Of a stretch of DNA of 64,000 bases, positions 1 to 11,875 are shown in pieces. Position numbers and translations under genes: made by a program. The notes beneath the pieces were generated by a model. It had not been told where the DNA came from. It did no database searches and saw only the letters and a list, made by a program, of their open reading frames with translations. Source of the stretch: Candolleomyces eurysporus (Eukaryota; Basidiomycota; Agaricomycetes; Agaricales; Psathyrellaceae); NCBI GenBank assembly GCA_027579435.1, contig JANBPK010000712.1, positions 1 through 64,000 of the forward strand, written 5' to 3'. Each line of letters opens with the position of its first letter. The first letter of the stretch is position 1.

Positions 1-1726
1 ATGAGCCCTTGGTACAGCTGAACTGGAATCGTATGGCTGCAGCGATGGCTCGAGGAATGGCTGGGGTGGCCAAGGAAGATCCGCACGACGCGAGGAATCG
101 ACTGACTTGTGATTACTTGGGGGCTGGGATCCAAGGCTTCGAGGAGCTGAATTATCCACGGGAAGCGATGAATCAGGCACTGAGTGGGCCGATAGGTAAA
201 AGGACGACGACGGCCGACCAGCGACTGCGGACGACCCTTCAAGAAGTTGTTCGGGGGCGTGGGCGGCAGATTTGGTCTTGCGACTGCTGAAACGTGAGAA
301 GACGCGAGACAAGACGCTGCCAGGCGGAGTCTTGGATTCGGGGGCCATCGGGCGCGGATGGATCAGGGATAGAGGGTGATGACGATAGTAAGAGAGACGG
401 AGGGAAGCAAGGAGCGTAGAATTCCCACTGTCTTCCTACAAGCCTCAAGACTCCGATGTTACAATCCCATCGGGCCGTGTTGGCGTGGCTGGGCAATCGC
501 GGTGTTTGAATTAGTGTCGAAGCCGACGACAGGCGTGCAGGGTGATCGACTTTGTCGACCACAAAATTCCGCAAAAGTTCTGATACTCGGGATGGAGTCG
601 CATTGGATCTGAGGTTCACGGGCAAGGAATCCAGAAGTGACCCACTCGATCTCGAAAAGACCGAGTTCTCTAGGCAAGAGAAGGTGGATAAGCTTCAAGT
701 TGGGTTCGTACATACTTCAGAAATGATTTGCGAGCGATTTGAAACGGGAAGGGACCCTTCATTCTCAGCTCAATACACTGGCTATTCATTGTGCGGCACG
801 ATCGCAGCCGAGCCGTTGGTGCAGGTGCAAGGAAGAGACCGAAGTTGCCATTGAATGCGAGTGTAGATTATATTAGCTTGTGATGATCGGTCCGTTCTCA
901 ATGCAACTACATTACTTGTTGCACATGTGAAGGGATTGGAGAGCATTGGCAAGGTTGTTGACAATGAGTGACCTGGGAGTCGCAAAAATTCAACTCAATC
1001 AGATTGTGTTCCCTCAGACGTCGTCCCACGCCTCGGGGTGAGTCCGCTGGAGGGCAACAGTTAATCTTCTGTGTCAATGCTGGAATAGATAGGCTGAGAG
1101 AAAGAGAGGGCCAATAAGATGCTTATGAGGCCATAGGTGGAATCTCCTCACCTTCGACCGCCGACTACTCTGCGGGTACGGACGCCTTCCACCTGCCTTA
1201 CTCCCTTCTACCTTCACTGGTCTCCGTTGTTATTCACGGGACGCACGGCATAAAAAGTAGGGTCGAGATAGGAGAGGAATACCATAACGACGCGGAGGAG
1301 GGACAAAGCGGCGAGCTGCGCATCCCTTTCAGTCTTCCTCTTCGTCCTAATCAGCTGATGGGGAACACTAGGCCTTCCAGTTCATGTAGCGACGTATTGG
1401 TTTGAAACTCACAACTAGAAAATGTCCACCCTTTACACTTCTTGACACGACTGCCGCGAATACCGGCGTCCTTCAGAGTGACCGTGCACAGCACCTTTCA
1501 ATGACGAACTGTATCGAATGAGAAATGTTTAGACGGCTTACGCATTTTTAGAGGTTTCCAAATGTGCCATTCAGTGTCCCTATTGACAAACACGAAATGC
1601 AAATGCATCTGTACACTATTTTTGAAGAAATCAACAATTCGTCCAGATAAACTGTCCCTCCTTTAATAGTATAGAAACGAGGAATACTACTGAGTTGATA
1701 AGAATTTGAGTAAAGAACCAGGCGCC
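1..1726. other. Gene-poor stretch, no supported gene
   Basis: Only short overlapping open frames on both strands are present and none has a recognisable motif, a plausible exon chain or a consistent frame. The right end (about 1500-1726) is the likely 3' flank of the minus-strand NACHT-TPR gene. A TATA-like stretch lies near 1250 but no gene starts close by that I can support. Confidence 0.5.
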
Positions 1727-4700
1727 CTATAAAATTTGTAACAAGTCGCTGGTGGCTGAGTAGTCTGCACCGTACTGCTTGGCCTTTCCCTGCCGGTGCT
1801 GCCGCCACAGGGCAGCCAGCTCCGTCTTCAACCCCTCAATCTCGCTCCGATCCCGGTCGTCTCCATTAGCTTCGCTCCGCTTTTCGAGAACCTTCACAAG
1901 CAAAGTGACCACATGCATTCGGTTTCTGTGCCCCGGGGCACGGAGGACGAGCAATTCTTGAAGTATTGAGATGGCTTCATCCAGGACCTCCACAGCTCCA
2001 TTCTGCTCGAAACTCGATCGAAGAGCTGCGGCAAGGATCATGAGGGTTCTATGGCAAAACGGGTGGGGTGCAGGGAGGAGTGCGAGTCCCTCACGACTCA
2101 GTGAAATGCACTCTTTCAAGGAATCAACATCTTTGTTGTACCGGTGAAGAGCGTGGAGGCTGACGGCGAGATTGTTGAGTGAGCTGAAGCGACCTGGATG
2201 GGGTGCAGGGCGGAGCGCAAGCGCTTCACGATGGAGTGAAATGGCCTCGTTCAATGCACCAACGTCTCCATTGTGCTCATGAAGAGATCGGAGAGCATTG
2301 GCAAGGTTACCGAGCGAGTTGGAACGATCTGGGTGGGGAGCGGGGCGGAGCGCAAGCGCTTCACGATGCAGGGAGATAGCCTCATTCAGGGCAACAATGT
2401 CCGCATTGCAACCATGACGAGATTGAAGAGCACCAGCAAGGTTGGCAAGCGACCTGGAGCGACCCGGGTGGGACGCAGGGCGGAGAGCAAGCGCCTCACG
2501 ATGGAGTGAAATGGCCTCGTTCAATGCACCAACGTCCCCATTGTGCTCATGAAGAGATCGGAGGGCACAGGCAAGGTTGTTGAGTGACTTGGAGCGATCT
2601 GGGTGGGGTACTGGGCGGAGTGCAAGTGCGTCGCGATGCAGTGAAATGACCTCATTCAGTATTTTGAGGTCACCTTTCTGAGTATAAAGATCGCCGAGAG
2701 CGCTGGCGAGAGTGTTGAGACACCTGTCGTGCACTGGGTCAGGTGCTGGACAGAGTGCAAGCGCTTGGCGGGAACATGAAATTGATTCAACGAGGATGTT
2801 GCTATTTCCATTCTGTCGGTAACATGACCGGAGTGCAATAGCAACGTTGTTGAGTGATTCTCCGCGGTTGGGGTGCGGGTCCGGCCGAAGATGTAAGGCA
2901 CGTTGAAAGGCCACTACAGCCTCCTCAAGCATCTGAAGGCTACCCATCCTATCGCCTCTCGCCTCGTAGCACCTCCCTAGCTCCGACCATGCCTCCGGAT
3001 CACGACCATCAATCCGTACAGCAACCTCCAAGCAAGCCACCTGAAATCCCCAGTGATCGCCACTGCCGTTGCCCAACCAATGGGCCAATTTCCTCAGAGT
3101 TGATACCATGCTGTCCTCTCCGACGTTCTCCAACTTTGACCCGTCCTCTCCAGGTATTAAGCTCTTGAGAAACAATGTTGTCCATTGTCGTTGAGTGTCA
3201 GCTGGGATGGTCCGCAATCTTGAACAATGTTCTGTTTGCAACCATTGATCGTTCGAGCGTAGGGTTCCGTTAGAGACATGCAGTGGCCAGTACATCAGCG
3301 CGTAATGTTGGATGGCACGGAGTGTCAAGTTATGGTGCAGGGAAGAAAGTGACAGGCTGACTAATTGCTCGAGACAGGTCAAGCCCAGCACCGAGTGGGA
3401 ATCGAATGTGGAGATTGCAAAAGAATTTTCCGTCGTTGTGGTCTGAACATGTTCCAGAAATGATAGGTGGAAGAGCCCCATTGCCGGATGGATCATTTCC
3501 TCTGAGTGTGGAGGTGGGTATCGGGTCTGGAGGGCAGACAGGGCGGATCGGATGCTGGTTATAAGGTGGGGAGGGATTCCCGCAAGCATGGAGAAGTCGT
3601 AGAGGGAAAGGGCTTCCTGGATGACCATGATTGCACCGAAATACCGTTGGAAATACCTCTGAGCATCTGGCGAGGGGAACAGGCGCTTGAGGGCATTGCG
3701 ATACAGCTCCCCAAGCGTGTCTGTACCACCGACTTGACGCCGACTTCCGACAATCTCTGAGAGGATTTCGTGGGGCGGGGACTCGTCGAACAGGTGAGAG
3801 AGCAACGAGATCACAGTGGATGCCCACACGGGCAGACCACCTGAAAGCTCGGTGAGCTTCTCGACGTCTGCTGAGCAAGCCTTCCGTCCATCTGCCCACG
3901 GAACCGTCTCCAAATATTTGATGAAATAACCCCTGATAACCTCCCTCGAAATCGGACCAAGGGCATATGTGTAAATGGAGACCTTGTCAATACCAGGTAG
4001 GTGAGAGGCACAGGGATTCAAACGATTCGTGATGATGAATTTGACCACACGACTTTCTGAGTTGAGGAGAGCGAGGGCCTTGATAAATGTCGGATGATCC
4101 CGCCATTCGTCCATCGCATCGATGATTATGATAAGGGGTAGTGGTTGGTTGAGTGACCGTAGCGGTTCAAGGATGTATTTTCGGAGGTGGGTTTGTAGTG
4201 AGGTGCCATGACATTGGTCCATTGCCTCCACAATCTTCGGTATCGCTTGCGGATGGATGCTTCCAATTTCGTAAGCTATCATCTTGATGATCGTCTCGGG
4301 CCCAATTGTTTCTGTCCGAAAGGCTCCCAGGTCAACGAAGGCGGCTAACCGACCGGACGAACGAAACTCGTCTGAAAGGTGGCCAGCAAGCATCGATTTG
4401 CCTATGCCAGCCGGACCATGAACGCATAGAACAAGGTCGGTTGAACTCGATTCCCGTTCGCATAGTTTATCCACGTCCGGCTTTCGACTGTTGGGTAGGT
4501 ATTCAACCCGCGTCCCACTTACGTCTGGATGCTTTGGAAGTGCTTCCAGCCGTTCTCGTTCTGACTCGCTACCCTGTCAGCGATTTCCATCGATATTTCC
4601 AGCTGTTCACGTACCTATTTTGGATGTCCCCACTTCTTCGTATACATTAACGACAATGTCCCTCATATTGATATCATGGGCACCCTGATACAAATGTATT

Positions 4701-5119
4701 GATGATCCCGCCTGTGGATCCTGAGGGCTGTGAGATGTTGTGACCTCACTTGCGCCCACAGAGGGGGCGGTTGATGACTGGGGGATGGGATCTCGAGCAG
4801 TTGGGGTGGGGGTGAAAGTTGCGGGGCAGGTAGCAATTGCCGTCGAGGGCTTGGGCTCGGGTCGTTTGGTTCCGTCCGTAGAGGGGTGCTTTGACAGCTG
4901 AGAAATGGAACTTTGAGCACTTGACGCTGTAGGACTGTTCGCAAGGGTGGACGGAATGGATGGTATCGAGGGATCGTGAAGTGGTAATGGCCCAGCCCCC
5001 GCATTGACGATTCCGGCCACGTGTTGGGAGGGTTCAATAGCGGGTTTGCCGCTACGTCCTTTCACAAGCGAGGAGAGACGCCTCAGAACACCAGGCTTCC
5101 TGGAGCTGGGAGGCATCAT
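1727..5119 (-). CDS. NACHT-TPR NLR-like protein
   Basis: STAND-class NTPase of the fungal NLR type, presumably a cytoplasmic sensor in allorecognition or innate immunity (inference from the family). Two exons, 5119-4615 and 4560-1727, joined across a 54-nt GTACGT...TCAG intron with a CTGAC branch site; the join gives 1112 aa. Residues 1-120 are Ser/Pro/Thr-rich and unrecognised. A segment ending in DINMRDIVVNVYEE precedes the linker ERERLEALPKHPDVSGTR, which matches the usual pre-NACHT stretch of agaricomycete NLRs. The NACHT domain has Walker A GPAGIGKS (about residue 217) and Walker B LIIIIDAMDEW (about 313). From about residue 700 to 1060 there are six or seven 44-residue TPR-like repeats (consensus EAISLHREALALRP). 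No stop, frameshift or N was found. The effector domain is not identified. Confidence 0.9.
2190..2960 (-). repeat. Tandem 132-bp TPR-coding repeats
   Basis: The C-terminal repeats of the NACHT-TPR gene are also similar as DNA. Blocks near 2220-2320 and 2490-2585 are almost identical over about 90 bp although two repeat units (264 bp) apart, while the outer repeats are diverged. This indicates recent repeat duplication or gene conversion in the ligand-sensing part. Confidence 0.8.
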
Positions 5120-5461
5120 GTAGGGGGATGAAGGGAGGGAACAAAGAGGGTTCCTTGCGTACCGATCGTCGAATTAGACACACAGCATCTGTGCACAAGA
5201 GCCCAAATCAAGAGGGGGCTGTGATGTCCGACAGACTCCAATAATTCAGTGAAACACTATGCATATCACATCGTCGTCAGTTGTGGTATATACGGTGAAA
5301 AACGGTCACGTATGATCGGAGCTGGGTCCACTCACCACTTTCAACGGGTAAATGGCCCGACAAGAGCATGAAAATATACGAGAACGGACATCCAGTTCGG
5401 TTGTTGTCCCAAAGTACAGAAGCCCCAACTTGAGATCCGCACCGCCCTCTGGGGATCTTGC

Positions 5462-5711
5462 AGCTGTTGAGAAAACAATAGGCCAGATTCCATTCTCTTC
5501 CGCTTTTGATGTGTGCTGTTTGATGGCGTATCTGACCAAACGCTCAAACGGTGCTGAACGTCAGCATCGAGACCTTTCAAAAGTCTCAGGGTGAGCGAAG
5601 TAGTAGTTGAAATCGGGAGACATGCCCAGTTTAGGACGACCTATTGTTCGGGATGCTCCTAAGTCAAAAGCGAAATGAAACGGAATCTGATCTATCGTTT
5701 CCTCGACAGCT
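5462..5711. repeat. Inverted duplication of a short coding relic
   Basis: The plus strand at 5462-5511 and the minus strand at 5711-5664 are about 80% identical. Translated outward they give AVEKTIGQIPFSSAFD and AVEETIDQIPFHFAFD, so the similarity is at protein level too. No complete gene can be built on either side; both frames run into stops. I read it as a decayed inverted duplication of an unrecognised gene. Confidence 0.5.
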
Positions 5712-7810
5712 GTAATGTTCGAACCACTCTCCTACCCATTCCGAACAGCCGAGGGCAGGGCGTTCCAAAAGTGTGACCTTGACGACTCGATACATTCGCC
5801 TAAATCTAATGTAATTCACGAATAGATCAATGGGCTTATGACTGCAACGACTGCAATACTAGGTATTCGCGGTCAGCAAACAAGCAAATGGGCGCAAGAG
5901 CGAAGGAAAATCTGGAAGGAAAGTCCGGGAGAAGCAGAGCCGAACAAGAGCCAGGGAGGAGGAAATCGATGAACGGACGGAAACAAAGGAACGCACTACG
6001 TAATAAGCCCAGCTTGCATCCATTCACAACATCTGTTGCTGATAAGCGCCGGTGTGGTATTGCGTTGAAGATGACAGACAAACTCCAGCGACTGGAGGCC
6101 GCGACGCGACGTGGTTTTATGGAGAGTTCCGTTTCGAGATGGGGCACTCAGGCAGATGGAGGTCCCTGTAGATCTATTCAACCTTTCTCCGCCACCCATC
6201 CTTCGAGCCCATCCTTCGATCGCTAGGTCTGGTCTTCTTGTATGATCTTCCTCTCCCCTCAGCTTCTTCTTCCTTGAGTTGCATCATCCGTCTCACTGGT
6301 ACACCGTTCTCCCCAAGTATGGCCATCCCATTCTCGACCCCTGCTTCACTTCTCTACCCTATCTCACCATCCACAGCGGTCGTGATATCGCCCAAAACAC
6401 CAACCACCCACTTTCACATTCAGATTGACTGGACTCCAGGGTAACGCATATGCAAATAGACAGTGTCCACGGCAGCACAGCTGGATTACTGTATTCGTTT
6501 GTTACTGGTCGATGCCAATATTAATGACGACGACGAGGAGTTCGATGTGAGTTGGCTTGTCGATCCCACGCGGCAGAATTCAAGTATAATGGAATCCTGT
6601 TGTGTTGGCGAAGGTCTTTGGGAAAGGGAGAGGGAACCCAGATGATACGAAGGTTCCAACGATACCGCACTCTATCTCAATGAGGCCGATAGTATGCTTT
6701 CCGTAGCTATGTTTGGAAAGTTGGCTGGTGGGACAGCATGAAGAGGAATGGGACGACAGCCACGATTGCGAAAAAGAGCCTACATGATCGTATCCATACG
6801 ATCGTCGGTGAGGCTTTCTGAGGTATGAAATTGGTAAAAACCCCTCACCGTTTCCTGGAATCTCTTTGGCCTCGAATTCTGGCCGACAACACCGACAAGC
6901 TACATTTCCAATAAGGGGGACGGGGGATAGATTTACCCTTCTCTGGTGCAATCGCGTCGCGCCTCAGGGTCCAAGTTGATCAGGGGTCCCAAAATTCGAC
7001 CCGACCGGGTGAACGTCTCTTCGTTCCTCCAAGGCACGCGGCTAGAGGGAGTGCTGGGCTTCTTCCATGATGATAGAGTGACCGAGAGGAAGGTGATTAG
7101 ATGATGCTTGAAAGGCGTAGGTGATAGGGGTTTGGATTAGACACGAGACCAATAATGACGCGGAAGGACGACCAGGAAGTGGATTCCGCTGCGAAGCTCC
7201 GAAATTTGACTTCAATCCTTCACCGATACACGGCCTGCAGACCCTCACTTCAATCGAGGTTGAGTGAGCATTTGAGATTCAGGATTAAGGAGGATGGTTG
7301 ATTTTGGAGCGAAGTTATAGGGACGGATTGGGCGGCTGTTTGGCAATATCGCCGGACGACAAACAAAGACATACTCAGGCAAGCAACATGGGCACCTAAC
7401 GTAGTTCCTGGGCTCGCTACTGATGAGTGTGGGCCAAAATAAAAATAAATAATAAAAAAATAATCGAGGGGAGGAAAAATAAAAGGAAGAAGAGGGAGCT
7501 GACAGAGACTCACCAGGACTTGCTGACACCCCTCGCTCCGCAGTAGCTTGCCTGGACGTGGTAAACAATGGCGAAGTCGGATTTGATCGCAAGGCTCAGA
7601 GCAGCTTTTCCGAATATATTTACACAGCCACGTCAGTAGTAACTCCGCTGCTACTGCTGCTACTGACAAAAAATCTTCCAAATAATCACCTGCAATACAA
7701 GAAATACAGAAAAAATCATTTAGCTGGCTTTGGATGATTCCATCCCATGTGCACAATAAAAACCGCTATCGGGTAAGTCGATGTTGCCAAATCTCGGAAG
7801 TTGCTACTGC
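5712..7810. other. No supported gene; repeat-like DNA
   Basis: Open frames here are short, overlap on both strands and show no domain or splice chain. Around 7430-7500 there is an A-rich low-complexity stretch. I see nothing that can be called a gene. Confidence 0.45.
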
Positions 7811-8832
7811 ATCTTATCTGTGCAAGTGGGGGTGACCAATTCCCCATCAACGCCCCGCGCGTGACGGCGGCGTCACACATGTGACACCCCCCAAAACCTG
7901 AAACCGAGGAGGTTTTCCTCGATCCTCCCTTCCACAGGGCCAAATGCCATTCCCAAAGCTACAGGATTGATATATTAGATACCTTGGTGCTGTTCTAAAG
8001 TAATATAATAGTTTTAAAATAATTATATAAGCTGATTTCTGTGTATCAGTGCCCAAACCCTGCCAATTTGGCAGGTAAACCTTGTAATGAATACAACAAC
8101 ACAACGGCTGCACAGATTTACATGCTTGAGGGAGCGATTTGATAGTATTTTACTACTGAAACAACTCTCCGCCATTAGAATTTTTATTTTCTTGCATTAT
8201 CTTGAGATAGGGTGCATGCTCTGAGCAGATCCCAATGTTGGAGGCCGAAATTTACAGAAATAATGGCGGAGATTTGTAGAGAAAGATAAACTTGGTGAAA
8301 ACTCTCTATAAATCATGCTTATTGGAGCAGCCAGCAGCGAGTTGTATTCCTTTGAAGTTTTTAGAACAGTTGTGCAAATATGCGTAATTTCAATGGTATA
8401 ACTTGGTGAAAATATCAGCTTTTCTGTATCAAGGTGTTCCTCTCAATAAGAGCTTTCTATTGATATGTTTTGTGTCGTAATAGGCGCTCTAGATGAGGCG
8501 TTATGTTGTATGCAACATATGGCAACATCTGGCATCAATCAATGTTGCGATCACACAATGTCAAATCGGGGGTACAGTTGGACCAATTTCGACAGCCCAG
8601 CCCCTTCTGTGTTCGATTTTATAACGCTAGATTAAGTAAAAATGCTATTGAGAATTAATTATGTAGTCTACAACAGATTTCTGGGCTGTATCCTCTGTCC
8701 TGCCTCCAAATTGCTGAAAATCGGCTGGAATTTTGGCTGGTTTCAGGTTTTGTGATGGTTTTGTGACATGGCGCGGCAATCGCCGGCCGCGTCACATACG
8801 GGGATTGGTCANCCCCCAGTGCAAGATAACAA
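7811..8832. mobile_element. Non-autonomous element with ~90-bp terminal inverted repeats
   Basis: The left arm (7811-7904) is the imperfect reverse complement of the right arm (8741-8832). Shared blocks read from each outer end include a GTGCAAG/TTGCAC-like start, GGGGGTGACCAAT, a GTGAC...GTCAC core and CAAAACCTGAAAC. The roughly 840-bp interior is AT-rich and carries no long open frame, so no transposase is encoded. This is the layout of a MITE or deleted cut-and-paste transposon. Exact ends and target-site duplication could not be fixed by eye. One N lies in the right arm. Confidence 0.6.
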
Positions 8833-8986
8833 GCTGATTTGTCAGCGCGCGGCAACCGAGTCGGCGACAGCGCTGATTGTTGCAGACGTGCTCACCGCAA
8901 TCTAGAAAGTGACTGTAGAAAACCATACTTCAGAGATAGGATGAGGAATGAAATACCTATTTCCTCCCAAAGAATAACTGCCAATA

Positions 8987-9260
8987 AGAGGCTCAGATAA
9001 ACCAAATTTCCGGCCCTGCGGGGCCATCATGCTCGAATAAGGTGCACAATGGTCCCGCTGTCTGCTTAATTTCTGGCAACAAAGATGTAACTCTCACTAG
9101 ACCTATTGTCCCAGAGAGAAAATCTGATCATAAGCTAAAACCAATTAATTTTTTGGCCCTGCGGGGCCTTTGTGAATGACTATGACACAGGGACACGTAC
9201 AGCCCCACTGCCTGCTTGATTTTTTGCAACCTCGCCTTAAAAGCTGGTCTAATACACAAA
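8987..9260. repeat. Two diverged ~143-bp repeats with a GC-rich hairpin
   Basis: GGCCCTGCGGGGCC occurs at 9012-9025 and again at 9155-9168, each preceded by an AAACCAA-type AT-rich stretch and followed about 45 nt later by a CTGCTT(A/G)ATTT segment. The 14-mer folds as a 5-bp stem with a 4-nt loop. It looks like an old tandem duplication of a structured, possibly transposon-end, sequence. Confidence 0.5.
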
Positions 9261-9767
9261 TAAAACATGTTACAGTCTCTTCTTGTACAGAAAATGGAAA
9301 CACCTCGAACTCAAGATTCAGAAGGAAAGGCTTGGGGCAGAATGAGCCTCGCACGAGCGACCTTCCCAATTGGGGTCGCTTACATGATCTTTTTTGAACT
9401 CCGCTCACTAGCTGCAGTAGCAGCCCACCGTCACCGCTAGCGAGCCAGACTCGCGACCACTAGTACCGTCACTTGTGTTGTTTTGTTTGCTTCTAAAACA
9501 TCATACAATTAAGCAACATCAGATACAAAATTTTGACTTTTTAAGGAAGGACGACACAAACAAAGACAACCCAAAGTAAGGACTGGGATACTCAAAGTGT
9601 TTTTTGGAGGGTTCCCCCTAGCGTGACTACGACTTGGTGAGATTCAACCGTCAACCTCATTCAAAAAAAGTTTCTCTGGGGCACATTCCAAACTCATTTT
9701 ATTGCGCTCGTATTCGATTTTAGATAGTGTGAAAAAAAATATTTTTTTTTTGACAAAAGTGACGGAC

Positions 9768-11601
9768 TTAGGTGCTAGGAGGTGGGGGCGGGGGCGGGGA
9801 AACTGAGTGCGGAGTGGCGGGTGGTCCGAACTGTGGCGGTATGTAATAAGGGTAACCGGGGTAATACATAGGGTAGTATTGTGGATGATGCTGGTGACCG
9901 GGAGTGCCACGGAAAGCGGGATAGGGAGGTGAGCATAGTAAAGGTGGACGGCAGGTGCTGCAGGTGTCGAGTTCACAGCCTGGTTTGGGGCTAAGCTCGG
10001 CGTACGAGCAGGTGTCTCCGGGGCACCTTGCAATGGTCTGGTGACGTCGTTGACAGCTCCATTGACAGCCTGAGAATCGACGGTGGCAGCGCTGGAACTC
10101 GGGGTTGAATTGACTCGCCTTCTTTTCGCTGCGCGCCCATCATTCTCTCTCCCACCACTCAGCTACTGCCCTCGCTTTGCTTTTGGTTTTGTTTTCATTG
10201 GTGGAATTGCAATGCTTTGGAGCTCGGTAAGTAATTCATCATCATATTTCGAAAACCACACCCATTTGTTGCCGATCAAAGCTTTCAACCTGTCCATCCA
10301 GTCAATCGGGCCCACCGATGACAGAAGGTCGATTAAATCGTCGCTCAGGAGTCCAGCGCCCGTTAAGAGGGCATTGTTATAGTTGCGGCGTGCAAGGGCA
10401 ACACGCCATGCATGCAATTTCTTTGCCACATCGACTTTGACAACCCCCCNGTTTGATGTTGGGTTCGCGTTTGTCGATGGGTGGTGCGCCCGGGCGCGTC
10501 AAGTCCAAGAAGCTGGGGTCGCAGTTATCGCAACAGGGAACGGTAGGTTCTAGTTATGATATGTTACTGTTAGCGAGCATTCATATGTTGAATCAGGCTT
10601 ACCAGGGCATGCATTATTGAAGACCTGTCAAAACATCGCGACGACACCGGCCTGTCTGCACGGGTGTATAGAGGCCTTCGTCAGGGGCCAAAGTATCCAC
10701 CGGTATGTCAATTTCACTGCTGCTGTTGTGATTTGCCTTGTTGTAATTGCCTCGCAGAACCCCTCTCTGCATGGCGTACTCTTTTGAAGCCTTCGGGTAT
10801 GACGGTGCCTAACGGACTCCTCCCTTCTTCTTGCTCGAGCCATGACTTGAATTTTGGCGGCGTTCATCTGTCAACTCCATATGCTTTACCACATCAGCTT
10901 CGTATACTGACTTTTCTGCAAGCAGAACCGCCAGTCCCACTTGCCCATCGTCTCGTGCTGCGCGGCCTGCCCGTTGCACAAATGATGATACTGAACCGGG
11001 TAACTTCCATTGTACCACGGTATCAATATCTAGGATGTTACAACCCTAGACGGCATACCCGGTGAGTGTTTACACCTTTCCGAATTCATTGAATGATACT
11101 GACCATTCCCGCAGCATCAGTGCATATCAAAACACGAACAACGCCCCGCTGAAAGAGCTCCATCACATCCTTGCGGTACTCGACAGAGAACGCTGCGCTG
11201 TATGGTCTTACAAAACCCGTGCATTGAAGCTCTGGGGGGCTGAGGTCGTACAGGTGGTTCTCCATACCAGTGGCCACTGCAAAATTGTCGGCATATACAA
11301 AGGTCTTCTTGACTTGCTCGATGGCTCGAAAGTTGGATGGGATGATGAAGTCCAAATCATGGTACGTGTTCATAAAATGATGCGTAGCACGCATAACTAA
11401 TGACACTTTCTTCCTGTCGTTTCCCAGATTTAGATGAAGGAGGTTCTTTGGACGGATCTCGAGCTTGGTGAGCACGTCGGCTTGCACCCGAGGGGGGAGG
11501 GTGGCTAACATTGCCACAAAAGGGGTACCACGAGGTAAGAGGGCTTTCAGTATCCCTAGTGTCCCATATTTCTTACGAAAATCGGAATCCCAGTGCGACA
11601 C
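9768..11601 (-). pseudogene. Truncated RecQ-family DNA helicase (C-terminal part)
   Basis: The preserved part starts inside helicase motif II (the usual DEAH-C-S-HW region reads CCHSVSHW) and runs through the second RecA domain (motif VI as VQRAGRAARDD) into the RecQ zinc-binding region (CRRDVL... then PCCDNCDP) and a Pro/Tyr-rich tail. The Walker A half is absent: the reading frame ends at about 11600 next to a GTGAC/GTCAC palindromic sequence. An intron from 11103 to about 11046 is well supported. Downstream there is an in-frame TAG near 10811 where the protein sense clearly continues, and a one-base shift near 10640 inside the zinc-binding segment. Truncation plus two lesions make this a pseudogene. 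The family is a dispersed RecQ-like helicase of agaricomycetes. Confidence 0.8.
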
Positions 11602-11875
11602 GCTGTGACAACATCCGGTGACAGCGTCACATGGGAACGGATGGACGCGAGCCTAGCGCCTCCCTACTCAGGAACGACGACCAAATTAACCGGCTTGCCA
11701 CCTCTTGACTTCTTCTTCACGATTGGTCGGGGAGCCAACTAACGACTTTTTGATTTAAGAGAACCAAAAACTGAAAAAGTGTAATGAAAATGTCTTGAAT
11801 AAACTTTAGTGCCGATTGGAGGGAACAACGTTGACATTCCATAAGAACCGCGATTAAAGTGGAAAAGAGAGTGAT
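11602..11875. other. Intergenic, palindromic GTGAC/GTCAC sequence at left edge
   Basis: At 11609-11640 the sequence TGTGACAAC...GTGACAGCGTCACA marks the breakpoint of the helicase fragment. The remainder is the probable 3' flank of the F-box-like gene to the right. Confidence 0.4.

Noticed and set aside
3330..3899. 189-codon minus-strand open frame inside the NACHT-TPR gene
   Set aside because: It overlaps the NACHT-TPR frame on the same strand, is Arg/Pro/Ser-rich and has no motif; a frame shadow.
4500..4525. A 35-nt intron (GTAAGT...CAACAG) just after the first NACHT-TPR intron
   Set aside because: Reading straight through gives the family-typical linker LEALPKHPDVSGTRVEYLP in frame, so no intron is needed.
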